From: Bidens hawaiensis
Lineage: Eukaryota; Streptophyta; Magnoliopsida; Asterales; Asteraceae
Assembly: GCA_021521415.1 (NCBI GenBank)
Contig: JAIQDT010000225.1
Location: 124,001 to 188,000 of the forward strand
DNA: 64,000 bases
Direction: 5' to 3'
Shown: in pieces, positions 1 to 11,801 of the stretch
How the letters are laid out: the number at the start of each line of letters is the position of its first letter
How positions within the stretch are numbered: position 1 is the stretch's first letter
Position numbers and translations under genes: made by a program
The notes under the pieces: model-generated
The model's database searches: none
What the model saw: only the letters and a program-made list of their open reading frames with translations
Told to the model about the DNA's origin: nothing

Positions 1-374
1 TTCCGCACCTGAGTAGACCGAGATATCTCGTGTGATCCGTCAAGGGAACCTACAATAATCGAAGATGCGCTAAAGGTACAAAAGCGGTTGAATCTCACAA
101 ACTATATATAAAAGAAAGAAAGTACAAATGCAAATGCTAACTAGCATGATTATAAAGTTGGTTTTAATTATTAGATATTCTATTATATACTTTTATTAAT
201 ATAAGGTATTTTAATTTTTAACTTTAACAATTCAATGGTTTATTATTATATATTATTTTAATTACGAGGTTAATACTAAGTTTGAATATTATGATGTTTA
301 CAGAATTTTGGTGTTAACAGCGTATTATATTTTGAACGAACGAGTTGGTTCGCGAATTTTAAAGGTTACAATGA

Positions 375-418
<44 letters not shown>

Positions 419-595
419 ATAGAGTAAGTTTATAATAATAAGTAAATTTTTCTTAAGAAGTGTAAAAAAGTGTGTTTTCACCATTAGATATAATAAAAAC
501 ATTGCACAATAAACATACAGCAACTAAAATAATACACACCGCACAATAAACACACTGTCAATATATATATATATATATGTATGTATGTATGTATG

Positions 596-626
<31 letters not shown>

Positions 627-804
627 AATCTACGAGTTTTAACGAGCGTTGTTGGGTTTTGGAAGATCGAACGGGGGGATGGGTTGGGATTATTATTATT
701 ATTACATTATATTTTAAATTCATTTTTAAACTTTAGCCCCCTGAACTTTACACACACACACACACACATATATAGATTGATTTTTAACATTATTTACACA
801 ATGA
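1..804. other. AT-rich noncoding flank with microsatellites
   Basis: No gene is visible. The stretch is AT-rich and holds simple repeats: (AT)n at 377-410, an (AT)n/(GTAT)n compound at 560-627 and (CA)n at 751-768. Short open frames here run through the microsatellites and have no protein-like composition. It is the sequence into which element H inserted and may be host DNA or an older, unrecognised repeat. Confidence 0.7.
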
Positions 805-809
805 ACCTT
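805..809. repeat. Target-site duplication ACCTT of element H, left copy
   Basis: The five bases ACCTT directly precede the TG start of the left LTR. They recur at 5498-5502 directly after the CA end of the right LTR. This fixes both edges of element H. Confidence 0.85.
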
Positions 810-1291
810 TGTAACAACTCAGATTTTTTAATTTATTATTTTATTAACCATTACCCGGCCCGTTTCATGTTCGGGAAATTTTGTGATTTGTTTATATGCT
901 ATGGTTAAATTGCTTATATCAAAGGAAAATTTTGCATTTTTCTTTATTTATTATATATTATAATCGTAGTGTCTTAAACTTATGTTTTACTCACTCAACA
1001 TGTGTTGTTGACAAACCTTTCTATTTTATACGCATATTCGGGTTATTATTTGAACTAGTTGCAAGATTTGGTGAAGACTTAGTTAAGAGTTTAAGTTATA
1101 AAAAATATAACCTAGACTAAGATTTGTATTCATTGTTTGTTTAATGAGTTGTACTTTGTATTTGAACTTATTTGAATATTTAATTAAATTAAATAGATAT
1201 TGTCACATTTAAATTATTGCATGATAGTACCTTGAGAGCTGTGAGCAATCAGCTCATGCCTGACATTTCCGCCTTAGGTTGGGGTGTGACA
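810..1291 (+). repeat. 5' LTR of element H, internally deleted
   Basis: The first roughly 75 bp match the start of the right LTR, and the part from about 890 on matches its end. About 980 bp present in the right LTR are missing. The join lies at a short TTTTGTGA-like match, as in a microhomology deletion. The LTR ends in GTGTGACA, against GTGTTACA on the right. Confidence 0.8.
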
Positions 1292-1294
1292 TAT

Positions 1295-1307
1295 TGGTAT
1301 TATAGCC
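1295..1307 (+). other. Primer binding site of element H
   Basis: TGGTATTATAGCC matches the usual initiator Met-tRNA primer site TGGTATCAGAGCC at 11 of 13 positions. It lies three bases after the LTR end. Confidence 0.75.
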
Positions 1308-1338
1308 GAAGGTTTAAGATAGATCGTTAGTGGTGCCT

Positions 1339-1586
1339 TAGTAACATGTTTAGGTGCCTATTACGTGCTTATCTGTTTGTCTTATGTGTTCAAATTAATT
1401 GTTTACAGATTTATTAGATAATTGTTTAATTGTTGTTTATTATTATATTGTCATGCACACACTAGTAACATGCTTAGGTGCCTATTACGTGCTTATCTGT
1501 TTGTCTTATGTGTTCAAATTAATTGTTTACAGATTTCTTAGATAATTGTTTAATTGTTGTTTATTATTATATTGTCATGCACACAC
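1339..1586. repeat. 124-bp tandem duplication in H
   Basis: Two adjacent copies (1339-1462 and 1463-1586) start with TAGTAACATG and end with TCATGCACACAC. They differ at only a few positions, so the duplication is young compared with the divergence of the two LTRs. Confidence 0.9.
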
Positions 1587-2016
1587 GCACAACTCCGAGG
1601 CTATGCCTCAACCTTCAAAGATAATTTTCTTAAATATTTTACATCAAGTAGATTGGTTTTATTTTTGGGAAATTTCTTAAGAATTCCCTAGTTTTGTTTT
1701 CACTCCTTCACCTTAAGGCTAGGCAGTATGACAAGTTCCTCTAGACCAAAGCGGAACACAACTATCATACAACCGAAACCTTAGGTTGATTTTAAACCAT
1801 ATTCACGGTGGTTCGTGGCTAAATTCGGAAAATTTTGATTATTGTGTTTTGTTATTTAATTGGTTATTTGGGTGAAAAATCCATGGTATCCATGGGCACT
1901 CCTACTATCCATTCCTCATCTTGTTTTGAAGGTAGTTTTTGTTGGAGTTAATCATACGTGGTGGTTTATGGAATGCTCCAACTACTCATATTTTTCTCTC
2001 GATTATTCATTATTTA

Positions 2017-2226
2017 GTTTGGTCATTTAAAGCACCATGTAACGCTCATGGGCCGACAAACTCAATTGTGTTGCTAATTCGTTAATTAGTTGAGACAGTT
2101 AAAATGGCATGTAACGCTCATGGACCGTCTAACTCAGTTACTTTTATTCGTTAGTTTCGTTGGGCCATTCAAACTGCCATGGAAAGCTCATGGGAGGCCA
2201 ACACACACTTTGTGTTTCGTTAGTTT
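2017..2226. repeat. Three diverged repeats of about 70 bp in H
   Basis: Three successive copies (about 2017-2086, 2087-2152 and 2153-2226) share a core like CCATGTAACGCTCATGG followed by an AACTCA-type segment and ATTCGTTAGT. The core is partly palindromic around CCATGG and CATG. They are older than the 124-bp duplication. Confidence 0.65.
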
Positions 2227-2516
2227 ATTGTAATGTTAACTCAATCAAATAAAAATTTAATTTTTAAACTGACTTCATATCCCCATCTAATTATCATGCA
2301 TTAATCGTATTGACTGCATCAACTCATAAGTATTTACGCCATGTACCCCTTATCTTATAATATTTAACTTTATTCCTCACGATATGACGCAAATCCCCTC
2401 ACTTCTTAAAGCAAAGTCATTATAAGTTATCTAAACAATTAAACATTTTATTGTTATATGTTTTCCTCAACTTATCCTTCATCTAATAAAATCTTTATTT
2501 TTGGTCCTCGTAGAAT

Positions 2517-3120
2517 GTCTCACCTAAGAAACCATCATCGTCCTCGACATCAATTATCTGGTTCTCATGACCACCGTATGGCTGCTCGTATAGCCAAGGA
2601 GTTAACTGCTTCAATCTCTACAATGTGATCTCAATTTCAAAACATTAATAATTCAATCATGTTCATTAATTTCTTTGATGATAATTTAAATCCATTTACC
2701 CCTACTCATCTTCATAACAACAACAACAACAAGCGCACGTCTAATCATAAAAACTATGTTGTTAATCAAATCAATCATCAACCTCAACAAAATCAAAGTA
2801 TATCGAGCAAGAAACTCTACATCGGTATTCAATCGTTGTGCCCCACTGGTAACCTTTATCATTCGACTAAATCCTCATGTCGTTTTTGCACCCAAATACT
2901 TGCCCTACATCACCTAGTGTACAAGACGCCCCACAACAGTCTATGCCGTCTACTTAACCCTACACACCTACTACACATGGAAACCCTAATCACCTACGCC
3001 ATGTGTGTCCTCGACATATTCATATTCATCGAGCTCAAGTTTATCAAACCAACTCAAATCAAACACCGCTTTTGTAACACATACAAGTTCAACCTAATCA
3101 AGCAATCTCAAATAAATTAA
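2517..3120 (+). pseudogene. Possible gag remnant of element H
   Basis: From an ATG near 2517 the frame reads a basic, His- and Arg-rich stretch, then a TGA near 2626. An open frame (2659-3120) begins with Asn- and Gln-rich low-complexity sequence. Around 2840-2900 it has a Cys-rich part with a CPTGN-x-YH spacing that faintly recalls the Cys-rich part of Ty3-type gag. No capsid or zinc-knuckle domain can be identified with confidence. Position between the primer site and purine tract fits a degenerate gag; chance ORF is the alternative. Confidence 0.35.
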
Positions 3121-4032
3121 CCATAATTATTCAAGTTTTTTTTAATTCAGTTAATTAAGGTGTTTTAAATCGAGATAAATCCAAATCAATCGTATTTAAG
3201 TTTTCTCAAAGAAGACTTTTGTTGTTTCGTCATTTTTTTATCTAAACATATTTTTGTCTAATCAATCATACACTATAGCATATTTTTGTTTAATTTTTGT
3301 ATTGAAGCAATACAAATTGAATAACCCATCAATTTTAAGCGTTCTATCTCAGACAATAAAATTAACCTTACACTCCAAAGACAACGGTTTACGATACCAT
3401 ACTCCTTATTTAAGTTGTTTATCTATGTTCAATCCTAACCCATCTCATTATCCACTTTAAGAAATCCTTTCCTTTCCAACTCTTAAGAATTGTATCTTTA
3501 TATCAAAAAGATGTTTTGGAAATTTTAATATTTTATTAAAACAAATAAAAAATTCAATTCATTTTTAGCAATATTTACACAATTACTATTTTCAATTTAT
3601 AACCAAAACGTATTAAGATTCTTGCTTTCTCTAAAAATCATGTCTTTCAAATGTTTTGTAACCCACACGATAGGACGAGTTATGTGGACCATCCGGCGAT
3701 CTAAGTAATTATGGAGGCCTACATAATTATCGATCTCGCATAGAAATCAAATATAATACGTGCAATTGTGTGTCATAATATAGAGATCGAAAGTAGTAGG
3801 GATAACGACACAAATGTAAAGATGATAAGGACATGGTGGATACGCTGCTAGTTCATCCTATATATAAGTGCCCTTATCGGATTTTCATTTGGAGTGTTGT
3901 TTGACTATTTAAAGTTCTATTTTTTAATCTTTTTTAAATAATATATATTTAAAATTTTCTTTTCCTCAAAATTTAATGATTTTGTTATAGTATCCTTAAA
4001 TTTTGGGACGAAATTCCCTAAAGTAGGGAGAC
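3121..4032 (+). other. Noncoding 3' part of H with polypurine tract
   Basis: No gene is visible. The stretch ends with a TTTGGGACGAAATTCCC block and then the purine-rich AAAGTAGGGAGAC (about 4020-4032), directly before the right LTR. This is the expected plus-strand primer position. The GACGAAAT block is typical of Tekay-type chromoviruses. Confidence 0.7.
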
Positions 4033-5497
4033 TGTAACAGATCGGATTTTTTAAATTATTATTTTACTAACCATTACCCTACCCGTTTCATGTTCGAGAA
4101 ATTTTATCAATAAAATATCGAGTTTATTAGTTATTTTAATATTATTGTTTAACTATTTATTTATTTATTTTATATAAATCAACTTTCAAGATTATACAAT
4201 TAATACCCTAATCAATACTTAAACCCATTTTTGTTTCCATCTTCATAATAGAGGGTCCAAATTGTAAAATCTGATTATATTATTATATTAATATTCCAAC
4301 CCCGTTTACCCATCTCCCAAACCCATATATCATACCCGAATACCCAAATCCATGATCCGTTTAGATATCCTGGCCCTTAATTCTCGCGTTTAACATGGAA
4401 TTGATCAAGGGATATTGTTATTCATGCTATAATCGGCTTTGCCGACACCTTTAATTAAGAAACAAGATCAAACATGATACGAATCAACGAATAACCTAAA
4501 CCATCCCAACCCGTAAATCAATATACATTATAATCATCATCATATTTCAATTAAAGTTGCAGCATTAATACTTATACCCTCGCCATCAAAACCCCTAAAT
4601 CTAACTATATTTTCTTAGCCTCTGAAATCGTGTTCTTGGACTCTCCTTGGCCGACGGGTTAGCGGGAAATTAAACAACTGATATGGCATTGTTAAAGGAT
4701 TTGACTTTGCTACACTTGAGCGTGACGTTTATTATACCGTTCTTTACGCGCTCATTCCTTCGCTTATTACTAAGGAGAGTAATCTCTCCCCTCTTTTACT
4801 GTTGTTAAATGCTTTTGGGGGACATATGCGTATTTACAATATTTATCTATTAAAATTGCAACCGTTTAATCCTTGTGTATGTATAAGTGAATGCCTAACT
4901 TGATATCTTCTTACTTGCTTTATTTGAATACATTTCGGAGAGGTCAAACATATTCTCATTATAGTATGATCAGACGACCGTCGTAGTAGCCATCGCCCAG
5001 TTCATCTGGCATCGAGCTTACCGACAACTCATCTTTGGTAACCAATGCCCGACGCATGGAAACGGTTTAGTCCTATCTTTATATTTGTGTGATTTCTTTA
5101 TATGCTATGGTTAAATTGCTTATCTCATAGGAACATTTTGCATTTTTCTTTATTATTATATATTATTATTGTAGTGTCTTAAACTGATGTTTTACTCACT
5201 CAACATGTGTTGTTGACAAACCTTTCTATTTTATACGCATATTCAGGTTTTTGTTTGAGCTGGTTGCAAGATTTTGTGAAGACTTAGTTAAGAGTTTAAG
5301 TTAGAAGAATTATAAGCTAGACTTAGATTTGTGTTCATTGTTTGTTTAATGAGTTGTACTTTGTATTTGAACTTATTTGAATATTTAATTAAATTAAATA
5401 GATGTTGCCAACTTTTAATTATTGCATGATAGTACCTTGAGAGTTGTGAGCAATCAGCTCATGCCCATGCATTTCTGCCTTAGGTTGGGGTGTTACA
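4033..5497 (+). repeat. 3' LTR of element H, 1465 bp
   Basis: It begins TGTAACAGATCGG and ends GGGGTGTTACA, and is followed by the TSD ACCTT (5498-5502). It is the fuller copy; the left LTR lacks about 980 bp of its middle. Confidence 0.85.
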
Positions 5498-5629
5498 ACC
5501 TTGAACTTTCAAATGTTATATATTCTTGATATAACTTTGTATCTTTGGATTATTTTCATATTATACCCGCGTAGTTTGGAGATTGAATTTTTTATTAACT
5601 TTAAATCCTGGAGTGAAAGTCCTTGGACG
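5498..5629. other. Short flank between elements H and E
   Basis: The TSD copy ACCTT (5498-5502) is followed by about 130 bp of AT-rich sequence with no gene. It continues the sequence left of H. Confidence 0.6.
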
Positions 5630-5994
5630 TGTATGGATCGAAACACCGAGTAACCAATCTACTATATAACATAATGTGTGGAAAACCTTGTGAGATAAAG
5701 AACACAATATGATTTCACTTTCAACTATACTTTATATTTCACTTTAATCTTCAACAATACAAAGTATATGACAGATTAGGAACAGTACATGAATCAACAA
5801 CTACTAGAATGAACGGATATGCCCAGTATTTATGGCCATATCATATCTAATGGATAAGGCTTATCCGGTGGATATTACATATCCGCCATATAATACTTAT
5901 ACGTTGGATATCAAACATATACGCTCATTTAACATTTAAGCCTATTACAAAATCTAAAATACAAGATCCTAGCATTAGACATTATGCACTAACA
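5630..5994 (-). repeat. 3' LTR of element E
   Basis: On the minus strand it starts TGTTAGTGCATAATG at 5994 and probably ends at 5630 in a CA. The right edge is firm because the purine tract abuts it. The left edge is inferred from the TG and the length. Several perfect palindromes lie inside, such as GGATAAGGCTTATCC at 5852-5866 and GGATAT-TAC-ATATCC at 5870-5884. Confidence 0.6.
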
Positions 5995-6008
5995 AACTCC
6001 CCCTTGGA
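5995..6008 (-). other. Polypurine tract of element E
   Basis: The minus strand reads CCAAGGGGGAGTT immediately before TGTTAGTGCA of the LTR. The same AAGGGGGAGT string precedes the left LTR of B. Confidence 0.8.
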
Positions 6009-7407
6009 TGATGCTAGATCTTGATTTTCTTCACTCTGTCATCTTTGCAAAACTTTCCGATATACTAAAACTTGGTCATATAGACTTCAAAATTTAGATT
6101 TATCAAATTACCCATGGCTGCTTGACAACACCCCATGCATCCGAAGATTCACTTTGTTGACCTTGATCGAATCTATTATACTGATGGTGTACAAAATTTT
6201 CAAAAGAACACCATCATAGATTCCAATTATACATCCTATACTTGGACATACTATATTATGAGAACAATTCCACCATCATTTGGATATTAAATATGACATA
6301 AAATCTTGTAATAATCATTTTCGTCCTCTCCTTGTAAATCCCTGAAATTTCTTCATCATCTTCATCATCAGCCGAAACATCTTCATCATGAGTATCAAAG
6401 ATCATCATCTACAATCACCAATACAAACAATGAAAAAATAATATGAAAAATTTTCCCACAAAATCTTTAATTTTGACTTTTTCAAAATTGTTGACTTTAC
6501 CAGACTGATAAAAATTATTGACAATTAAGGTAAAATTTCCTCAATCCTGGACAATATACATCATTTTCGTCAATCAAACATACGATATAAACACAAAATC
6601 AATTCAATTTTGACCCTTTTCAAAGACCTTTTGAAGCAAACAGTTTACATTCTAAACAAGAACAAACATACTTGATAAAGTATCAAATATCACCCAAAAA
6701 CCATCAACATACACGGAATTGCAATATAAACAATTGTAACTAATTAATTATATCTATCAGAATTTCCGATCAATATTTGTTTTTTTGTAAGAGTATAACT
6801 CAATTTTCATAGGATATAATAACAAATGTAGGGCATAATAACCATCACAGAACTTTAATGCATTAGCTACTCACCTTTCGGAAACCCTGGAAACTCACGT
6901 CTATAGTCGCTCCATTAGGTAATATAATATGTATAGAATATGCCCATATATGAATATGGCCGCATAAGTCACAGATATTTATACAACAGGCTTATCCGCC
7001 GGATATGGCTTAATAAGACATATGCGCCGTATATGTATCAAACTTATACGCCGTATATATAATAAATCACATATACCCGTATATGTATAATACATATATG
7101 TGATATGTAGAATTAAACATATTAAACATAAATTCACACTTTCGAGTTCGATTAATTCCAAATTAATAACCTTAATTGAAACAATATGATTTAAAACTCA
7201 TTTTGAAACACTTATGAAAAGATTAAGTCCAAACTAAGGACCTTGATTAATATTTTAGCCCTTTGTAAATGTATTCGGAACGTCAACTCAGTTTGAAATT
7301 CTCAAACGTTCATCCCAAAATATAGCAAACCATTCATCCAGAGTCGAAAATAACTCAGAATTGTATATTCTTTTTGGTTTAACAATAATTAAGATAAATC
7401 AAACTAT
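6009..7407 (-). other. 3' untranslated region of E with a palindrome cluster
   Basis: No gene is visible. The part 6900-7100 resembles the inside of the E LTR (CATATCC-, TTATCCG- and GGATAT-like words). It holds four short hairpins at 6993-7005, 7018-7036, 7045-7057 and 7069-7086. Three have a GCC loop and the last a CC loop. The stems differ from each other yet each pairs with itself. Confidence 0.6.
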
Positions 7408-9400
7408 TTACACACAATTTTTTGTATGTTTGAGCAGGGAATCATATTGACTAAATAATAAAGAAATTTGATCACGAGACATGGCAAAGTCCACAAAATC
7501 ACCCTCCTCGATCTCATCAGCATTAGCAGAGCTCATCACGATCCCTTTCTCATAATCCATAAATAGTATTGTTTTTTTATTTGATCGACTCGATAGGAGT
7601 GACATTGGTAGTATCTTGATAAACTACCATCTGTCGAACATCACCAGCACCAACACCACTAGTACCTACAGCAGACAAACCTTGAGTGTGTTTTGGCTCA
7701 CCACCACCAGAACCAGCCGCATCAGGGTCATTGTCTTTATCATCATTCTTCAATTTCTTTAACACGTCATCTTTACATGTTAGCTGAAGAATGAGTTCCT
7801 CCTGTTCTTTTATCTTCTCCCCCTGAGCTGAAACAATCTCACGGAGATCCTTGGTCTCCTTTTGGTAGTAGGAGATATAGCTTATCAACGGTTGTTGATT
7901 CATCAACATTTGATCTTTTTGTTGAAGATTATTTGCCATCTGATTCTCATAAAGATAAATCAAACTAAGTAACATGTCCACCTGTTGAGGAAGCGACAAA
8001 GTGTGAAAAGTAGGAGGTACAGGCTGCATCGGAGGCTGCATCTGCACCGTTGTAGTTTCTGGAGAGGTCACCATTGATGTAACATGAGATGATGGCATCG
8101 GAGATAGCATCGATTGTGGAATAGAAGCAAATCTCGGGTCACTCAATGCCGTCTTCATGCGAGTAATGACTCGGGTGCTAACTGTAGGAGACACCTCCGA
8201 CATTCATTGAATTGACGACCTTGGTATATGTGGACCTATCTCCACATCATCTCCTCGTTTAACACGACATTTTGCCGGCTGTTGTTTAATCACCGCCTTC
8301 ATTTTGCGTATATGTTGAGCAGCTTGAGAGCTTGCTGCCTCAACCTCAACCCTTCTACGATCTCCCCCGTTTCCCCTGTCTCCACCATCAGCATCACAAC
8401 CACTATAATCACCACCAACGTTCCCACCTGGTCCCTCTTCTCATTCGCAATCCGAATCATCGTGGATCCAATGATCATTAGAAGGACATTCATAGTATGG
8501 ATTTACCAGATGACCAATCAAACGTTTGGCCCTCGGTCTATCCTTAGCCGTCTACCTACGGTATGTATTCATACGCTTCATTGTATCGGCAGTCATGTGT
8601 TCTAAGACTAACACATCGTCAATAAAAGTCTAATCAATCTCGAGATTTGGAATCAAGTCTTGTATAATCAGCTGGAGGAAGCGCGAATACATAAGAAAAT
8701 TGTTCTTATGATGCTTGACCAGGAAGTTCTCCTCTAGATGATAAATATGAGCTCGGAGAAATTGAACGGTTTGTTCAATATCAACGCGACGAATGTTGAC
8801 TGCAACATGATCAAGCACTCTTTAAAACCACCCTTACATCCCCTAAGGCAACGGATAAGAACATGCAGTATGTACTTGTACTGTTCGCACAAGTTGGCCT
8901 TGTTGTACTAGGAACGATCTAGGTTGCACTTATAAAATAATCGCTGAAACAACCCGCGAATCAACGTCTGATCAAATTCACATTGATTATCCATGTTATC
9001 ACCAAATCTAAGAACGCAACGTATCACACCAGGAGTAATAGTCTTCTTTTCTACTTCAAAAACAATGTGGTTCTCGGCCTCCAAATATTGAGCAGTATCC
9101 CAGAACGGACGTATCATGCTAAAATGTACGAGGACATTAGAAGATATTGCATTATTAATACGTGAATGACGTAGAAATGCTATTACATATCAAAACATAG
9201 CTCGATCAGCAAACTCCTCTTGTAAGAATGCATAAGTTTTGTGCTTCTTATCATAAGCCAGATCAAGAACAGCAGGTGCTTCTTGTTGTTGTGGTGCTTG
9301 AGGTTGTAATTGAGGTTCGGCAACTTGTGGTTTAGCAACTTGAAGAATAGGATCCTCTTGTACAATAGGATCTTGTGGTGCTAAAGCATCATGTATAATC
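7408..9400 (-). pseudogene. aORF of element E, degenerate
   Basis: This is the extra ORF that lies between pol and the 3' LTR in this group of elements. The N-terminal domain (about 9365-8900) has FW-x-TA and IRCVLRFGDN motifs, which align with FWRSARL and IRRCLRLNDD in the A copy. Several stops and shifts follow. The C-terminal part is open at 8203-7577: a Pro/Ser/Thr-rich stretch, then a probable coiled coil (QLPTCK-like heptads around LREIVSAQGEKIKEQEELI), then a Gly/Asp-rich spacer. After a shift it continues at 7605-7408 (FMDYEK, DEIEEGDFVDFAMSRDQISLL), matching the B copy. Function unknown; an envelope-like position in Sireviruses is known, but I see no membrane segment. The last codons differ from B and enter a noncoding motif at 7438-7457. 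Confidence 0.65.
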
Positions 9401-9998
9401 TTATCTGCCTTATTTGTAACAACAAAATTCGAATATTAGTAAACCCGTACTTAATTTTAATTTAAATCAATTTTCAATTTATATTTAATGAAAACTGAAT
9501 TTTTTTTTTAAAAGTTATAAGTGTCATTCGCTATCACATTCGTTATGACGAATGTCATCATACGTTATAATGAATGGACTGATTTGTTAGTATTACACAA
9601 ACGAATGAATGAATAATGAAATGATGATGAATGAGTCCATTCATAGATTTTATAGGGAGAATGAAGCTTCATTCGTTACAAAATCACACGGATGTGTTAA
9701 TTCGGTATGAAAGCACAACGAATGGCAACATGCATGTTGATAATCAATTAAACTCAATACAATGATTAATCGATACAAAATTCGCATAAAAGGACTCGTA
9801 ATAACATCGATAATTAATCCCAATTAACAACTACATCAATCAAGCAGGTTTAAGGTGTTCATTGATTAAAATATAAACCCGGTTAATAAAACATCAAATT
9901 AACCAATCAAACATTTATGAAATTTGACAAAATTCATTGTGTTCGAATCGTCTAGAACTTATAATTGTTATTAGATCAATGAAAAAAGGTTTAATGAA
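9401..9998. other. Noncoding part of E upstream of its aORF
   Basis: No gene. It is AT-rich with several ATTCGTTA-like words and a perfect hairpin at 9537-9554 (CATTCGT-TATG-ACGAATG). The same words fill the leaders of B. Confidence 0.55.
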
Positions 9999-10541
9999 GG
10001 TTGGGAAATCTAGAAAAATTATGTTAAGTCAAGATTTGACCTAAGAAATGTACAAGGAAGATTGGAATCTTCTCAACCTCCTTCTGAAATCGCTAAGTAT
10101 GGAATCCAAACACACTTGGATTCCCGGGCAAGGTTTCCTACCCTAGAAAGGTATTTTGTCAATCAGGCAAGGTTGTCTTCTAGAATTCTTCTTTAGTGTA
10201 TACCCGAGTAGGGTTCACTATGTCTAGCAAGATTGTTCTTCTTAGCCGAGTAAGGTTTACCTCCGGGTAAGCTCTTGGCTAACCAAGCTCATGAAGCCAA
10301 GTGATTGGAAGATCGGGCAAGGTATTCATCAATAAAACAGTGGTCTGAGTAAGCTTGATGAGAGTAATGGAATATCTCAAGTAACATCGGGCATGATTCA
10401 ACTCTAGCAGGCTACAGTGTTACCAAGCACACTTTTCTTTGCTAATAAGCTATTCCTATCAAGGAGTTGAAGGGACCATTGAAGAACAAGGTTGCTCGTA
10501 AGGTAATGTTGGGCAAAGTTTGATGTGATCAAGAAGATTGA
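9999..10541 (+). repeat. Truncated 5' LTR of element A
   Basis: From about 9999 the sequence aligns with the first half of the F LTR (54044-54560): GAAGATTG-AATCTTCTCAAC, CTAGAATTC, CAGTGGTC and GCTACAGTGTTACC words occur in the same order. At about 10541 it jumps straight into gag. The part equivalent to F 54561-55630, which holds the TATA box, LTR end, primer site and gag start, is missing. The terminal TG is mutated to GG. Degenerate copies of CGGG(C/T)AAGGT are scattered through it. Confidence 0.75.
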
Positions 10542-11800
10542 CAGGGCCTTAGCCATGATTAAGCTAGGACTGTCATGGGAGATTTTAACCAAGGTTGCAC
10601 ATCATACAACTGCTAAGGCAATGCATGATGCAATCCTTGAAATGTTTGAGGGAAACACTAAATTGAAGAATATAAAGAGACAAAGACCCAAACAACAGCT
10701 AGAGAGATTTAAGTACAAAGATGGAGAGAGATTGAAGTCTATTCTAGAAAGATTTCTAGCAATTGTTAATGAGTTGAGGAAAAATAATTATGTGATGACT
10801 GATTTTGATTTGAACACCAAGTTTCTCAATTCAATGCCAAAAGAATGGTACACTTCCTGCAAGTTCATTCTTCAAAAGCCTAACTTTAATGAATTGTAGG
10901 TGGATGATGTAGTCTGTTTACTTCAGGATGCTGAGATTGAAATGATTGAGAAATAAATGATCAAATAAGAGAAGCCATGCTTCCAGGTGACCAACGCTCT
11001 CATTGCACCTATTGGAAACTTGTCAACCAAAAACCAACAACAGATTCCCATCATAGAGGAACCAATTGAACATGGTGTTGATACACCTAAAGCTTTTGTT
11101 GGTGGTAGTTCAAGCAACCCACAAAACCAATCAAGGTTCAATATTCAACTCTTAGAAGACAACGATTCAGCCTCAATGGCAAATGGACATGCACCTTTTG
11201 TTGGTGGAAATGGAAGTCATGGGTCTAATTACCAAGCATTGTTCTCAATATTCACTGAATCTTATAATGCTTTTGTAGCAAAGAATATGGTTCATACCAA
11301 CATTGTTCAAGATGATTTGGAGCAAATAGATGCAGATGATTTGGAGGACATGGATTTGAAATGGCAAACTGCCATGTTGGCTCTTAAAAGCAAGAGGTTA
11401 TACAACAGGTTTGGTAGATCACTTCTATCAGGGCCAAATGAAAGAATTGGTTTTGGCAAGTCAAAAGCCATCTGCTATAACTGCCAACAGCCAGGTCATT
11501 TTGCCAGAGAATGAACCATGCTAAGAAACTTTCAGATGAACCAGTTTCAGAACCAGTCAAGAAGTCAGCAGCAACAGTACCAACAAAACCAGTAGAGAAA
11601 CAACAATTTCAACAACAATCCTAACAACTTCAACAACTACAATCCAAACTTCAACAACTTTCAACAACCTCAAATGAACAATCAACAAGCTGTGCCTCAG
11701 AACAAAGTTTTCAAAGAAACAACAACCAAAACCTTCAAACTGTTCCAACCAGCTCAAACAGATCTAATCAAAATCAACCAAGAAATCAAGGGAATGTAGC
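10542..11800 (+). pseudogene. gag of element A, N-terminally deleted
   Basis: Capsid-like copia gag (family with the LGLSWEI and MFEGN motifs) starts abruptly at the deletion join. The frame is open to a TAG at 10897, has stops near 10955-10967, and opens again at 10987-11514. The first zinc knuckle reads CYNCQQPGHFARE and then TGA, so the final Cys of the CX2CX4HX4C knuckle is lost to a stop at about 11512. A Gln/Asn-rich tail follows to about 11800 with another stop near 11593. The start codon and about the first 60 codons seen in F are absent. It would normally form the particle and package RNA; this copy cannot. Confidence 0.8.
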
Positions 11801-11801
11801 C

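Larger units (their letters stand above)
810..5497 (+). mobile_element. Element H: short non-autonomous Ty3-like LTR retrotransposon
   Basis: The element has two related LTRs (810-1291 and 4033-5497), a Met-tRNA-like primer site after the first, a purine tract before the second and a 5-bp TSD (ACCTT). The internal part is only about 2.7 kb. It has no recognisable protease, reverse transcriptase or integrase, only a possible gag remnant. The LTR ends (TGTAACA ... GTGTTACA) and the block ending in GACGAAATTCCC before the purine tract resemble Tekay-type chromoviruses, which is established for that lineage. The assignment here is inference. It could only have moved with proteins supplied in trans. 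Confidence 0.8.
5630..9998 (-). mobile_element. Element E: left part of a minus-strand Sirevirus-like copia element
   Basis: Read on the minus strand this is the 3' portion of a copia element: aORF remnant (about 9400-7408), 3' untranslated region, purine tract (6008-5995) and 3' LTR (5994-5630). Its gag, pol and 5' LTR are not seen to the right before element A begins near 9999. A therefore probably inserted into E, and the rest of E should lie beyond the window. The LTR start TGTTAGTGCA (minus strand) is shared with the LTRs of B, so E and B are relatives. Confidence 0.65.

Noticed and set aside
484..908. Open frames rich in Tyr-Ile-His or Tyr-Val-Cys repeats
   Set aside because: They are translations of AT/GTAT microsatellites and have no conserved domain.
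6979..7161. Tyr/Ile-rich minus-strand frame in E
   Set aside because: It is a translation of the palindrome cluster.
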